From Alitta virens (Eukaryota; Annelida; Polychaeta; Phyllodocida; Nereididae), in the NCBI GenBank assembly GCA_932294295.1, contig OW028582.1:4769515-4833514 (forward strand): a stretch of 64,000 bases of DNA. Direction: 5' to 3'. Shown here piece after piece: positions 24,601 through 36,253 of the stretch. How positions within the stretch are numbered: the first letter of the stretch is position 1; every line of letters starts with the position of its first letter. Position numbers and translations under genes: made by a program. The notes under the pieces are model-generated. The model worked only from the letters and a program-made list of their open reading frames with translations, was not told where the DNA came from and did no database searches.

Positions 24601-27600
24601 CAATTTGGAGCTGAAATATGAGCTGCTGCAAAATGGGAACTTTGGCGCCATCTAGCATCTAGATTAAGTGCTACTAAGTAGCATATCATACATTGTGCAT
24701 ATTTCAAGCTTAAACTAATAGCCTGGGTGTGCATCAAATTCATTCTTTACTAGCCGCAGTCTGACTTTTACATTTAACACATACATACTGCATTTTATAC
24801 GCAATTTTCCCCAATTAACACTTCCCGAGACACACTTTTAACTTGTCCCAGACAATCACACGAGCGTTTATGTCGAGCCCTGATCAAAAAACAATATCAC
24901 GTGCCTCTAAGCGCAGATCACAATGAGTCTAACAACATGTAAATGATCAATTCAGGTTGATGATACACACCATCCACTCCATTTTCAGTGCTGGCAAACT
25001 TTGTAGCAGCAACCATTTCCTCATGAAGGCCGTTCAAAAGACAGCTCAGGAATTCCTCAGCATCCTCTTGTCGCCCTTGCTGCAAGAAACAGAAATAAAG
25101 AATTGTCATGTAGATTGTCTATACTAAGATACCCTCGGACTGTCCGATGCCCCTTGTGCCATGCCTGTTTTTGTGAGTGCCATGTCCGAAAAGACCTTCT
25201 TTTTTATTTGCTTTTCAACTAGTATGAGTTTTATTTGAGGGAGGCCTCTTATTTTTTTTGGGAAGGCAGCAGTTACCCTGGGTCTCTATTCGAGGTTGCT
25301 TATAGTTGAGGGGTGTGTTTATTTGAGTAAATACAGTAGCTCAAATAAGTGCTAGACCTACCTTATCATATATATATGATAATCAATATCAATCGACTCA
25401 GAATTGCAATTATTCGGCAAAAAAAAAACAAAAAAAACACACATACATGGTAAACAGACAAGTATAGACATTTCCAGAAGAATTAATTAAAAACAAATCA
25501 TAACAATAAAAAATATATATATCAACCAACAACAGCCTGACAAGAATCCAATATATTTCTTCATGGAATTTAACTGCAACTTTGACAATGTACCAACCTT
25601 AAAAGCAGCGTCATACTGAATAATCTGCAGCATCTTGAAGACGTAGGTCGGCTCAAACGGAGGGCCTTGGGGGAGATCAACCGGCATTTTGTTTCCTTTA
25701 TTTCCCGAACCACGATCCTGCCCTTTCAGGGGAGCCATCGTGTGGAATTCGGACACAAACTGGACTCTGTAGAAGATGAAACAACAGAGGTCAGACCACA
25801 AGGTAAAATAGCATTTAACACATTATAAATCTACTTTAAATAGCGGTACGTTTTGATTTCCTTCAAAGGTCACCCTTCATTTTAGATATTGCGCTGAACT
25901 GTTCAAGGTCATCTTGACCTTCAAGGTCATCTTGACCTTGTACAATGTCATATTAGCAATGCAGGATTATACGTTTTCTTTAGTTTTTATCACAACCTCC
26001 TTGATCTTCTGCTCTTCAATATCATTGTTTCTGTACATCACAACTTGACAAGGCACCAGATGCAAACGTACAAACGTACAAAACTTCACATAGGAAGTAC
26101 ATGTAGATCTTAATACAGATTAGGATCAGGATGTTCTTTGAACAGGAACGTTGCATCATATTTGATCGCCGCTCCTGGACATTTTGAGAACATTGCACAT
26201 TGAAGTAGGCTATTAAAAGAATTGGTTGGAATCACGGAAATAATGGAATACTCACAGACTATCCATAACAGGAGTGGAAGAAGGGGCTCCATCACTGAAC
26301 CGCACTGCAGGCAAAGACTTGAGCATATGATAGAAGGGAGGGCAGGCCAGGAGAGCTTGGAGGGTCTATGTGGTTGTCAAGGCAAATATTTCACAGAATT
26401 TGAAAGCAGAACTCAAAGTTGTGGTAGTAGTTGCAATTATTGTCTAAAAACCAATATCATTACCTCACATCTGAGGTACTAATTGAGAAGTGATCTGTCA
26501 TTTGGCACACAAACATCATTTAAGACCGGCAGCAGATTTTATATTTTGGGCGAGATATTATATGATACACGTTTAGAAAATTTCTGTATGTGGTTGGTTC
26601 ATCAACATTGAAAAACGCACTTTCTTCATCGCTTATCAGCTTATATAGGAGTGTCCAGCCCATTATTATAAATTCTAAATACTGTGCCGTAATATGGCAG
26701 CCATATTACCTTTACTGTAATCAGGCGGTAATTGTGTATGGGGTAAATTTAATCTCGGTATGAACCTGATATATATAAGGTGATAAATAGGAAATTGGAT
26801 ACTCCAGGTGTTGCCTCCATCCAGCTATGGGATCAGTGGCGACACCTTGAGTTCTACACACACATCTCCGATGAGCCTTAATTAATTGTGGAATGAGCTA
26901 AACAAGTTTCTAAATATGATTAATTATCATCTGCAGGTTTCCATAAAAGGATACGGCATTCACGTAACACCAGTTGGCGCGATTCACAAGACCTCTCGGT
27001 TGCAGGGAAACTGACTTGTGGTTTAGTTTGTACTCCAGCAAAAATTCTGTCAAAAAAAAGAAGATTAAGTGTCATTTTCACAACACGACTTCATTTCTTC
27101 ATGCTAATTGCCAATTATTTACTAATGTTAAAATTTAATGCATGACAAATATTACAACTCTAGATGGACTGAACTCATAACAACATTTCTTGATTAGAAG
27201 CCACACTGATTTTTAATTCATGATATTATATCTTTTTTTAAATTCATTTTCACGTCAATTTCGGAGAAGTTTAAATTTGTAAGACTTAATCAGCTCTGAA
27301 AACTTGGGATCTAGGTTATTCTAACCAAACTGTCCTAGGTCTATTAAGAGTGCCTGGTGTATTAGTGGTGACAAAGTGAGTTGGGCAGAACTGAAAATAA
27401 CCTCTGCCAAAATCCTTATATGATGTAGATCATTGCTTTGTTTTGTTTGATGAAAGTTAAGCAACTGTCTAAAAGCTATTGAATTTGCTCAGCCAGCCCC
27501 GATCTTTGACAAACGGAGAGATTATTCTAAAATGTTGATTACTCTGTTTTATAATTATACAGTCAGGGTTGGCTGGAGATAGATATTCAATGGTCTCTCA

Positions 27601-30600
27601 AGACTTAAATCTACAAACAATAACAACTAATATGATGTGGCCGAGGCACTTTGAAAGACTGAAAAAAATGTATTGTCTGCCAGTGTAACCACTCTTCTGC
27701 TGGGCACTATGATGTTTTTCTTGGAAATTTACAATTCTGAGTGGAAATTTTCGTGAGACTCGACAACAAAATATTGTAAGAACTGACAACATTGGACTTT
27801 GTAACTTTCTTATTTATAACATGAAAGTGGTTCGGTCATACCTCCGAGTGCCTTCGCCGCTTTGTCCTCTTCAGTTGGCACAGTTTGTGGAAGGTTTTCT
27901 TTGGTTAAATCCTTTTCTAGACTACCAGGCCTTCCGGAATCTAACACGACACAAGACGTGCTCGGAGCATCGTAATTATAAACCACGATGCTATTGGAGG
28001 TCGTGCCGTCTTTCTTAAAGAGGCTCGCCCAGGATGAGGCTTTGGGTTTGGGGGGTGCGCTTTGAGCTTGTACTGGTATTGCAGAACTGTTTGTGTTAAC
28101 TTGATTTTGAGGGACTGCCGATGTTGATTCTGTGTTTGACACTCTGGCAGTTTGGAGGTCTGCAGCGTCAGCTGCTTTACCAGAATCTATCAATTCTGGA
28201 GTTTTACTTGGAGCAGCTCTTTCAGTGTTCTCCTGACCAGCAGGAGATGCCTCTTTTAAGCTTTCAGGGGGCGACCGAACACCAGACCCAGAAGACAAAA
28301 CGTTTTCTACCTGTTCGGCAGCACGCTTGGTGACTTTGCGCGTTTTATCAGAGTTGGTGACTTTTGCGAAGAAGTCCTCTGCTGTTTTTTTGTGAACATC
28401 ACGGTCTATCTTGACTGTTGACGGGGATAAATCAACAGACGGAAGAGGTTCACCAAGAAAAGACAACTCCTTATCAAAATCCGAGTCTGGCGATGACTTT
28501 TCTTCATTTATAACACTAGATTCGATTAATTGACTTCCAGACACCTCAAACTGCCCTGCATTAGGGTCAGTTGCAACGACACCGACTGAATTGTTTGTGA
28601 AATTTGTGGGGTCATTTTGTTGACTAACATTTTCAGGAACTAATTCATTAAACTTTCTTTGACTAGCACTGTCCATATCAGTAGATGCATAAGTTTCAGT
28701 CCGAACATCTGTTGGGAGGTTGCTCCTTCCGAACATAAAATCAGACGGCTGACCATCAACCATGTTTGCATCGTTACCAGTGGGCACACGTTGATAGTTA
28801 GTTGACTGTTGACTAATATCTGGCATATTAACTGGTTCGTTAACACCATAATGTCCAGGTCCAAGGGGTTTTGAGTCAATGTGGGCACCGCCGTAATTTA
28901 CGTCGCCTATTGACGTTGTAGTGACATTATTTTGGCAGCCGACCTCCTCGTTAGGAAGGGGTGGCGCAGTGGGGACCACCCTTGGAGGGTTATTTAATCC
29001 CGTAGAATTGTCTTGGGTCATTGGAACGCCAGGGTACTGACCAGCAGTGACGTCGCTTCTTTGCATGACCTCAGATGATACTGGGTGATGCATGTCGACC
29101 GCAGAGGGTTCTGTGAACCTTGGTCGCAGCATGTGGTTATTGTGAGTGTACAAAGTCTGTATCGAAGGGTGGTTATTGCCCTGCATTTGTATATTTGGGT
29201 TTTGTTTAAACCCTTGCATATTCAAGTGATGGAGATTGTTTATATCTACAGGCATCATACCCGGCGGGGGCACACTTGTGTCGGGAAGATATCCAGTGAA
29301 GTTCATCATGTTTGGAGGAGGCATGCCCAAGATTCCTGGCTGTCCGTTTCCGAATGGCATGTGATTTCGCAAGTTCCCACCCCCCATCATTTCTTGGTAA
29401 TTGTCAATCTGGTTGCCGTAGCGACCCATATACATCTGAGCCTCCTGGCTGAGTTTCTCGTAATAATCCCGCGGTCGCTTTTTCTTGTTCCTTCTTTCGT
29501 AAGTCTTTTCATACAGTTTGCTGGTTGATCGTGCCATGCTACCTTGGTTTGGACCGAACTGATCTTCATACGCTCCTCTGTACTGGTCAGGCTTCATGTC
29601 AATCATGGATTGAGAGCCGTCGCTCGATCTGTAATTGTCCATCTTACGGAAGTCGTTATGTCTGTAATTGTCGTGTTGGGGGTACGCCTGCATCATGGCG
29701 TGCTGATCACCTCCATAGGGGTGGATATTTTGTGGATATGCTTGCTGCGGGATGATCGGTTGAGAAGGACTCATCTCTGTTCCCTTGTACATGGCATTGT
29801 AGGAGCTCGTCAGGGCTTGTGTGACGTGAACGTGAGCCATTGTGACGTGATGAGGCATCATGATGTACGGTTCCTGGGCGGCCTGATTCAGCTGGGTTAT
29901 GTTTAGGTTATTACCCCCAGGTATGTGATGAATGTAAGTGTCTGTGATCTTGGAAACAGGCACGTCCTGGGCAGGACTGGCCCCGATGACTGACTCGCTA
30001 TTGCCATCATGAGCAGCTGGGGAACCACGAGAGGGGTCTATGACCACTCCATATGAACCAGGAGCCGCACCTGCCGATGCGACGGCTACAGAATCCGGCG
30101 GACTATAGTGTGTAACCGCCGACCATTCACTTCCGGTCCATACTGGGGCCGGCCCAGAACGCGGAACAGCGTGGCCCGCAGATGCATCTCCGGAGTTGTC
30201 CCCGGTTATAGTAGAAAGTTGTTCAGGAGCAGGCCCTGACGTTGCATCTGAAATTATACAATTGATAATTTTCATGGTGTCATTATTGCATTAAATTGCA
30301 CTTAAAAACATCACATTGCTGGTCAGTGTCGTTTTGAATGTACCGAGGCCATAAACCGTACAATAATATTAGATTACACCAAATATATTGTAACCAATCT
30401 TCATGAACAATGACGAAGAAATCATCAAAATATATCCAACAAGTTAATTACTCACCACAGTCTTCGACATTGAGGACAGGGCGCTCCCAGTAAATCTGCA
30501 GAGTAAAAAAATCACATCATTAGGACACAATTAAACATGAACTAATCCTCTTTAAGTTATTCATCTTTTATTATTGAATGAAAAGATTTGGATGGCAAGA

Positions 30601-33600
30601 AATCCAAGGTGGAATTTTCTTAGGATTTTGATATTACTAAGATAGTAATTAATATCAGAATTAATTATTAAATTACATTTAGAGTAATAAGTTTTAAATC
30701 ATAGATATAACATACCTGGACAGCGTTGCAGTCCCGTCTCAACAACTGAAGGACGCCCCCTTCATTCTCAAAGTCCCCAAATGCAATATCCAGACACTGC
30801 AAAAGCAAAGAAATTTCATGAGGTCATACTTAAAAAATATTCCTGTTGCTGGTTACGCAACTGTATATAGAACATATATCAGTGCGTATGACAAATGTTT
30901 CCTCTTTTTTTTTAGTCCTGAAATTGTGTCTAAGGTTTCAGTCCTCAAATTGTTTCTATCTTTGCGGTGAGTGCGGGGCTCTGCCGGTTAGTTGAATATT
31001 GGTAAAATATTCTTCTGAAGTAAAAAAAAAAAAAACATTCCTCCCTACCTGATGGGGTTTGTCATTATTACCAAAACTACCACAACCTACAGCTTTTTTT
31101 AATCCAAACATTGAGTTGAATAAGTTATTCATTTTATTAACTTGAAGCAAACCAGAAATTATGCAATTATAAATCTGTAAAGGGGGGCCCTCACGATAGC
31201 GTCGGTGATAGCTGACTAAGTGAGGGTCTCCCTGGCCACCAACATTTATATATAGTTATATTTTTTAATACCAATTGTAAATGCTCCTGGCTTAAATAAA
31301 AATCATTTGTCTGTCAAGTAACCCACAACAGAAATATTTGGCTCTATACATATATGAGTCATGGTCAAACTAAGTAAAAGGGTCTTTGTGTTACCTTCCC
31401 ACTCAAATAAAATAAAATAAACATTTCTAAGAATCACACGGGGTTGACCTTTTGGTCCAATAAAGCCGGATTTTGAGGAAAATAAAATTTGATTTGGGAA
31501 AATCAATTTCAACCAAATAAGTCCGACGACAGCAAAGACGAGTCTCTTATCCTGACCGTGCTATGTCATTGTTCCAGCTTGAATTGGGCATGCTGGACAA
31601 GAATATTAGGGCACCTAAATAGACTTATATAGGGCACCCAACTAGTTGAGCAAAAAATCAACAACAACAAAAATAGAAAAAAAAGGGGGGGGGGGGCACC
31701 AGGCATGGAGCAAAGGACATGCTCAAATGGCCTAGCTTGGAACCCTGTATCTTAACATCAGTATACACAGCAACTGACCATTTTCTGTCTCCCAGTCATG
31801 ATCTGATGATCCTGTGAACGAATGTTACGAAGCCTAATAGTAACACGGCAATCTACGAAGATTCTGAGTGCAAAGCAGCATTTCATTACCATGCATTTCT
31901 TGGACACCATGTAAAATTCAGAGTATTAAAAACTAAAAGTTAAAGCTGGATTGTCAAGTGGATTTTGTGCCACTAGAAAAGCTATCCAAATTAAAAATAA
32001 CGCTTCTAAGTGATGAATTCAATAACTCATATTGTCTAGATTGTCCTAAATTAGAAAATATAATAATTGGACCGTAATGAAGAGCGTCACCCATTCGCGA
32101 TTTCAGAGTCATTTTACAAAACAATTAGAACGGAGTTATTTTAATTCATGTCATAATCGAAGTACCAATACAATTTTGTATAAACTTTGAATTTTGAAAA
32201 TCGGACGAAAATTCAAGGCACTGAATAATAAAATGCATTACGAAGCGATGACGCTCATGACGTTCATTTGTGCCTCGTTTTCATCTCAATACCCAATATT
32301 ACCCATTTATGTACACAATGCTGTGTTAACAAATCGGTAATTTTTAATGGCATGAAAAATTAAATGCTAGGTGGAGTTTATGTATTTTATAGAGAGACAG
32401 TGAACCCAGCAAAGGCTCTGGCTGGTAGGTAATCCAAGATTAAGAAGACAATGAAGTGAATGCAATTGATTTTGGCCACTGTCATATAGAATGACAATCC
32501 AGCTTTTAGCATATATTTACACATATATTTACACTTTTTAAACTTTCAATAATGAACGAATTTATCCCAGTTTGTGCAATGTTGTTTGTTCTACAAGCTA
32601 TTGCAACATTAATGGCAACTTTTAATATCAACAGGCCAACCTGCTCTTTCCCACAACTGCACTTCGCCAGAAAACAAATTTCTCAAACTATTTTGTTCTT
32701 AAATCTGCCACTATCTGTCACTACGGCAGAGATTTAGTCCATTTAGAAAACACAATTTGCTTTGAAATTCATCAAAGTTAACCATGAAAAAATCCTTAAT
32801 TATAGCCGTTTAAAGCTACCCTATTTATAAGCGCATAGTGTGATCTCAAGTATACTGCTACCCACCATTTTAGAGTTTACAAACGCGTAATAATTTAAAT
32901 AAATATTCCGAAGATTTCATTATCAATTGTAATGACCAACTAGTAATACCAGAGAGACCTATGGGAAGAGCGGCCAGTTCTTCATTTGCATAAGCCATTA
33001 GCCGCCATTTTTGGGTGTGTTTTGGGCAAAAATAAGTGTACTTTGCTATATTTCGTCATAATCATAACAATGGCTAGTGACATCATTGTGATTGTTGCTA
33101 TTGTGATATTTTTCATTATGTGATTCCCACATAAATAAATAATATTAATTTTGATTTTCATAAGTGCGTTATATGAACAAATCCTTTCATTGTTTTGATG
33201 TGAAACCATCACTGCAGGCTTTCATGCACCAACCCTGAACAGGCTTACATCGATTCAATGGCACTGTACCCACTGGGGATAACTTCTCTGTGGTAATACC
33301 TTACTGATGTGTGTATAGCTCAAAAATTTCATCCCTAAACTTGTGCAAGTCATGAATAGCTTGTTGCATGCCTGTCTTCAAACAACCGATGATGTCACCA
33401 AAAGGTGTAATTGTCCTTATTGACCTCATCTATAGATTAGACCTTTGGTGACGTCATCAACTGGAGATTGAGTCATGGCCAGAAAGGCTAGCACATAACA
33501 TTAAAGCAGAAATCCACGTTTACTACCACTAGATATCATTTGAAGAGTCATTAATTCGTCTGATGACAAATTTTGACAGAATTACAGACCGTCCGTAAAT

Positions 33601-34843
33601 GCAGCATTTGCAGTGTGACAGACACCTACTAATGCTCAACCTAACTAATTACAGTCCGGCAACCGATCGCAAAATAATGTCAGCTGGCTTACCTGCTCAA
33701 ATATTTGCCGCGTATCATCAGTTTGAGTAAATTGCTTTCATGAAAGTTACTTTTTGACTTGTTAAATAGTTCAAAACCTCCATTTTTGCGACTTTTCAAT
33801 GTTGACAGACCCTCGCAACTGAGCTAGTGATCCACGACTTCTTAAGACTGGTCTGGTGATGACACTTATATAAATTTTACTGGAATGACCCGTCAAATGA
33901 GGTCGCTTAGTGACAAACAATTGTGGCTATGTATAGTTTATCGCAAAACCTTCGGCAATTTTATTCTAATGGAGATTACAAAAAAAATAATTTCAAGGCA
34001 GATTCGATTTGAGATATAGCACAACAATATGAAATATTGTTATGATATTGATACGGCCACAAGGTGAGAGGTAGATTTCCATTCTATATAAGACAGTTTA
34101 TGAGCAAAATGAGTGAACGACTGTCCGCCAAAGTGTAGTGGACCTTTCTGGTGGCTTATGATCAACAAAATTTCAATGTCTGTCAAACAAGGCCAGTTTT
34201 AAATAAAATAATAATATCTTGGAATCTGATGCTCAGAAATTGGCCGATATTGGATTTCCTAAAATACTGATAAAGCGCCCACTTAATCAAAATAAAGCAA
34301 ATTAAACAACTAATTTTACAAAATGAAATCTACATGATTGCAACTATTTGTCATTGGTTTTGAGCTCCTCACAATTTAAGCTGTACAGGAATTGCTTGGA
34401 GGGCATAGGATTATTGTGCACGTTTAGGAATACTACTCCAAATGCACAAAGTCACAATGACAAGACCTTATGACGTCACGACGAGACCACGTGACTTATT
34501 TATTTCACATGTGTCAAAATCTACCAATCACGTGACACAGATTTTTAGTGTACAGTGTTAAGCTAACGACTTTTCAGAGATTTCATGCATAGCTTAGGAT
34601 CCAAATTTATTGCAATCAAGTCTTCAAAAATTGAAAACCAGCGGAAATCCAATGACAATGTGGTCCCAAAACAAATTCATCCCCCAGTCATCTGCGCTCG
34701 CCCTGACACAGCCGATTTGAAACGACTCCAGCGGCCTTTCCGGACCTGACACACGCCTCTGGTTTCTCCAACTTCATTACGGATCATTAAAACTCGAATC
34801 TGTCACCTAGGATTGTATAAATTACCTGAACAGAAGCAGACAT
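21448..34843 (-). CDS. USP10: Ubiquitin carboxyl-terminal hydrolase 10 (deubiquitinase), complete
   Basis: Fourteen coding exons join in frame: 34826-34843, 30716-30796, 30456-30495, 27842-30247, 26955-27046, 26256-26365, 25598-25766, 24971-25079, 24218-24369, 23703-23828, 23250-23342, 22271-22418, 21820-21885, 21448-21635. The product is 1265 aa (human 798); the extra length is in one 2.4 kb exon encoding a disordered region. Residues 12-15 are FGDF, the G3BP-binding motif found at the same place in human USP10. About residue 298 is a basic '[12 protein letters not shown]' matching human KKKKRPPGYY. The catalytic domain shows the Cys box ([19 protein letters not shown], Cys875), the QEDAEEFL box, an acidic linker ending [10 protein letters not shown], and the His box GGHYTTD (His1216) followed by ADDG. 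An expected HLKRF reads HLKCMV. USP10 removes ubiquitin in the cytoplasm, with p53, Beclin complexes and stress granules as known contexts. An in-frame ATG 56 codons upstream exists, but the FGDF position favours the start used. Confidence 0.93.
21691..21711. repeat. C homopolymer, 21 bases
   Basis: Run of 21 C in the short intron between USP10 exons 13 and 14, about 55 bases from the acceptor; on the transcribed strand it is a G run. Confidence 0.9.
22555..22730 (-). mobile_element. Hairpin-bearing dispersed repeat, family D copy 1
   Basis: Reverse-complement match to 47214-47390, including 'agaacaataggaaaacagtc' on the minus strand. It carries a near-palindromic 34-mer at 22598-22631 (gggcaataaccaac ... 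gttagttaactccc). Lies in a USP10 intron. No coding capacity; MITE-like. Confidence 0.6.
23440..23660. mobile_element. Fold-back element with short tandem repeats in its arm
   Basis: The left arm has 'gtcatcgaaattggccaggg' and two more 20 bp copies (gtcatcaaaattggcca). The right arm, 23622-23657, reads 'ggccaatttcgatgac' and 'ctggccaattttgatggcc', the inverse. The centre resembles 8095-8205. The element sits in the USP10 intron beside exon 10 (which starts at 23703). Confidence 0.6.
23955..24150 (-). repeat. Dispersed repeat, family C copy 2
   Basis: Inverted copy of 16370-16560 in the intron between USP10 exons 9 and 10. Confidence 0.6.
26955..27046 (-). CDS. USP10: USP10 exon with the catalytic Cys box
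   Basis: Exon 5, 92 bases, acceptor 'ttttttgacag', donor GTATCC. It encodes [21 protein letters not shown], with catalytic Cys875. The human counterpart reads [21 protein letters not shown]. Confidence 0.92.
27842..30247 (-). CDS. USP10: USP10 long exon: disordered N-terminal region
   Basis: Exon 4, 2406 bases, encodes residues 47-848. The composition is rich in Pro, Ser, Asn, Gln, Met and Tyr, with no predicted fold apparent by eye. Around residues 164-172 is [11 protein letters not shown], which keeps L-N-x-x-A-x-E of the PABP-binding PAM2 motif but lacks the following Phe; human USP10 has TLNPQAPEF at a similar distance from its start. A basic block ([13 protein letters not shown]) is near residue 304. 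Near the end is '[13 protein letters not shown]', matching human QPKSWASLFHDS. These anchors show that the exon is homologous to the human N-terminal region despite being much longer. Confidence 0.9.
31566..31746. repeat. Fold-back-like repeat related to 4941-5111
   Basis: The right part, 'ggcatggagca...catgctcaaatggcctagctt', matches the right part of 4941-5111. The left 'cattgttccagctt' is a weak inverse of the right end. Internal tandem repeats are absent; instead there is an A/G-rich centre. Confidence 0.45.
34465..34545. promoter_or_regulatory. CRE and E-box cluster near the 5' end of USP10
   Basis: Within 75 bases: 'atgacgtcac', 'ccacgtgac' and 'atcacgtgaca'. These are sequence matches to CREB/ATF and bHLH-zip (USF/TFE-type) sites. 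They lie about 300 bases inside intron 1, a usual place for promoter-proximal elements, but function is inferred only. Confidence 0.3.
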
Positions 34844-36247
34844 CGTCAATTTTTCAAAGTCATGCCGAAAGTTATCAGTAACTCGACATGTTGCTCGGGA
34901 GCAATGTTGCGCATGCGCGGAAGTATTTCTCCAGTGTCGCAGGAAGGACGTCCACTCAAAATGTTTAAACTTACCCAGCTGGGCTTCATATCTACGGTGC
35001 ATATCTGTCATCGGGGTGGGAAGCAGTGAACATATCTATTTTGTTCATGAGTCAGGGATAGACTGAGAATAAATATGATCCAAAAACTGATTATCTCATG
35101 GGAATGTTATATTTCTCTCAATATTAGTTGACAAATTACAATACTGATCAATATATTTAGTCCATTGACCTCAGCCAGGAGAAGTGGCACTTACAAATCA
35201 AAATTGAGCTTTCAGCAAGCTCGAGAGTAGTTAATGAGTAAGGTTTGGCTTTCCAACTAGTTAATTTACATAAAAATGTTAAAGATTTATTCGGCTTCTT
35301 AAAATATGAAGAAAATACTCGAGTCTTAAGGACTGAGTGGTCTGAGACAGCAACCAAATGAGTGAGACTCACTCTGAATGAGTGAGACTTGGCATGTCTG
35401 CCTGTAACTCCTCAAACACTAATATAAAGTCTAAAGTGCCTGTCAGGACAGTTGCGGGTTTAAGTGACATCTAGGGGTACATTCAGCGAGGGATGAAAGA
35501 TATTTGGCTATCAAATGTTATAGATCCACCTCTGCATTTCCAATATTAAAGCAAATCCTTCTACAAAATAATTGATGTTGTGTCCTTTGGAGGATATCTT
35601 GTCAATGTCCTGTTGCTGACAGGCACTGCATGTGTGTATCTCGAGACAATTCTTTTCTCGAGTAAAACTAAAGGTGGGTTTTATAGTCTGCGATCAGCCT
35701 AGTAGCTGCAAGCAGCTCTCAACCAACATCACACACTTCTGAGTACCTTCAGTTCACAGGCTCTTTTCTCTCTGGGGAGCATACAGCAGTCGCATTATGC
35801 TGCGCCATCACTGCGCGATCTAATGCCTTCTCAGCCTATAGCCACCTCCCATTTACACCTAGGTGGAGTGAAGCAGTGAAGGAGGATCTGCTCAGTTCCT
35901 CCATGCAGTGTCTGGGTTTGAACCCCACACCATGCGCGTACGAGTCCAATGCTCTATTCACTAGGTCATGACACCCAGTAACTCCCCAGCATTCATTGGC
36001 AAAGGTCACTCACTGTACGTGGAATTAGCACAGCTATGCACCCCGCTTGAGCGACAAGAAGACAAATTGACATCATGACGATGAGAAGTATTCAAAAAAT
36101 TTCATTCCACCAATAACCCAATGATAACCATCATGAAATATGACCACAAAACTGTACAGTTCCACGTCACGGCAAAAGCACCTCACTCAAACTGAGCGCC
36201 CAGATAACAAAAAGACAACCATTTAGTTTCATTTACTCAAAAATTGT
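34844..36247. other. Upstream region of USP10 / intergenic
   Basis: Holds the presumed USP10 promoter and 5'UTR (34844 to about 35040) and a minus-strand SINE at 35720-35976. The open frame continuing upstream of the USP10 ATG to 35011 is most simply 5'UTR. Nothing else recognised. Confidence 0.5.
35720..35976 (-). repeat. tRNA-derived SINE, minus strand
   Basis: On the minus strand, 'catgacctagtgaatagagc' supplies the A box and 'ggggttcaaaccc' the B box. The body contains (plus strand) 'ccatttacacctaggtggag' followed by 'tgaagcagtg', a block I recognise as widespread in invertebrate SINE bodies. About 255 bp. Confidence 0.65.
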
Positions 36248-36253
36248 TTATTT
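36248..36253 (-). other. Polyadenylation signal, CK1-like gene
   Basis: AATAAA on the minus strand, followed by 'ggttgtctttttgttatctgg' farther along that strand. Plausible end of the kinase transcript. Confidence 0.45.

Larger units (their letters stand above)
30797..34825 (-). other. USP10 intron 1
   Basis: 4 kb between the 18-base first coding exon and exon 2. It contains a fold-back-like repeat (31566-31746), a 12-base G run (31685-31696), and at 34465-34540 a cluster of TGACGTCA and two CACGTG E-box motifs close to the promoter end. No other gene seen. Confidence 0.75.

Noticed and set aside
29085..29906. Plus-strand open frames within 27.8-30.2 kb
   Set aside because: They are antisense shadows of the long USP10 exon, which is fixed by homology and splice phases.
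34844..35011. N-terminal extension of USP10 by 56 codons
   Set aside because: In frame and open, but the resulting protein would move FGDF far from its conserved N-terminal position; more likely 5'UTR.
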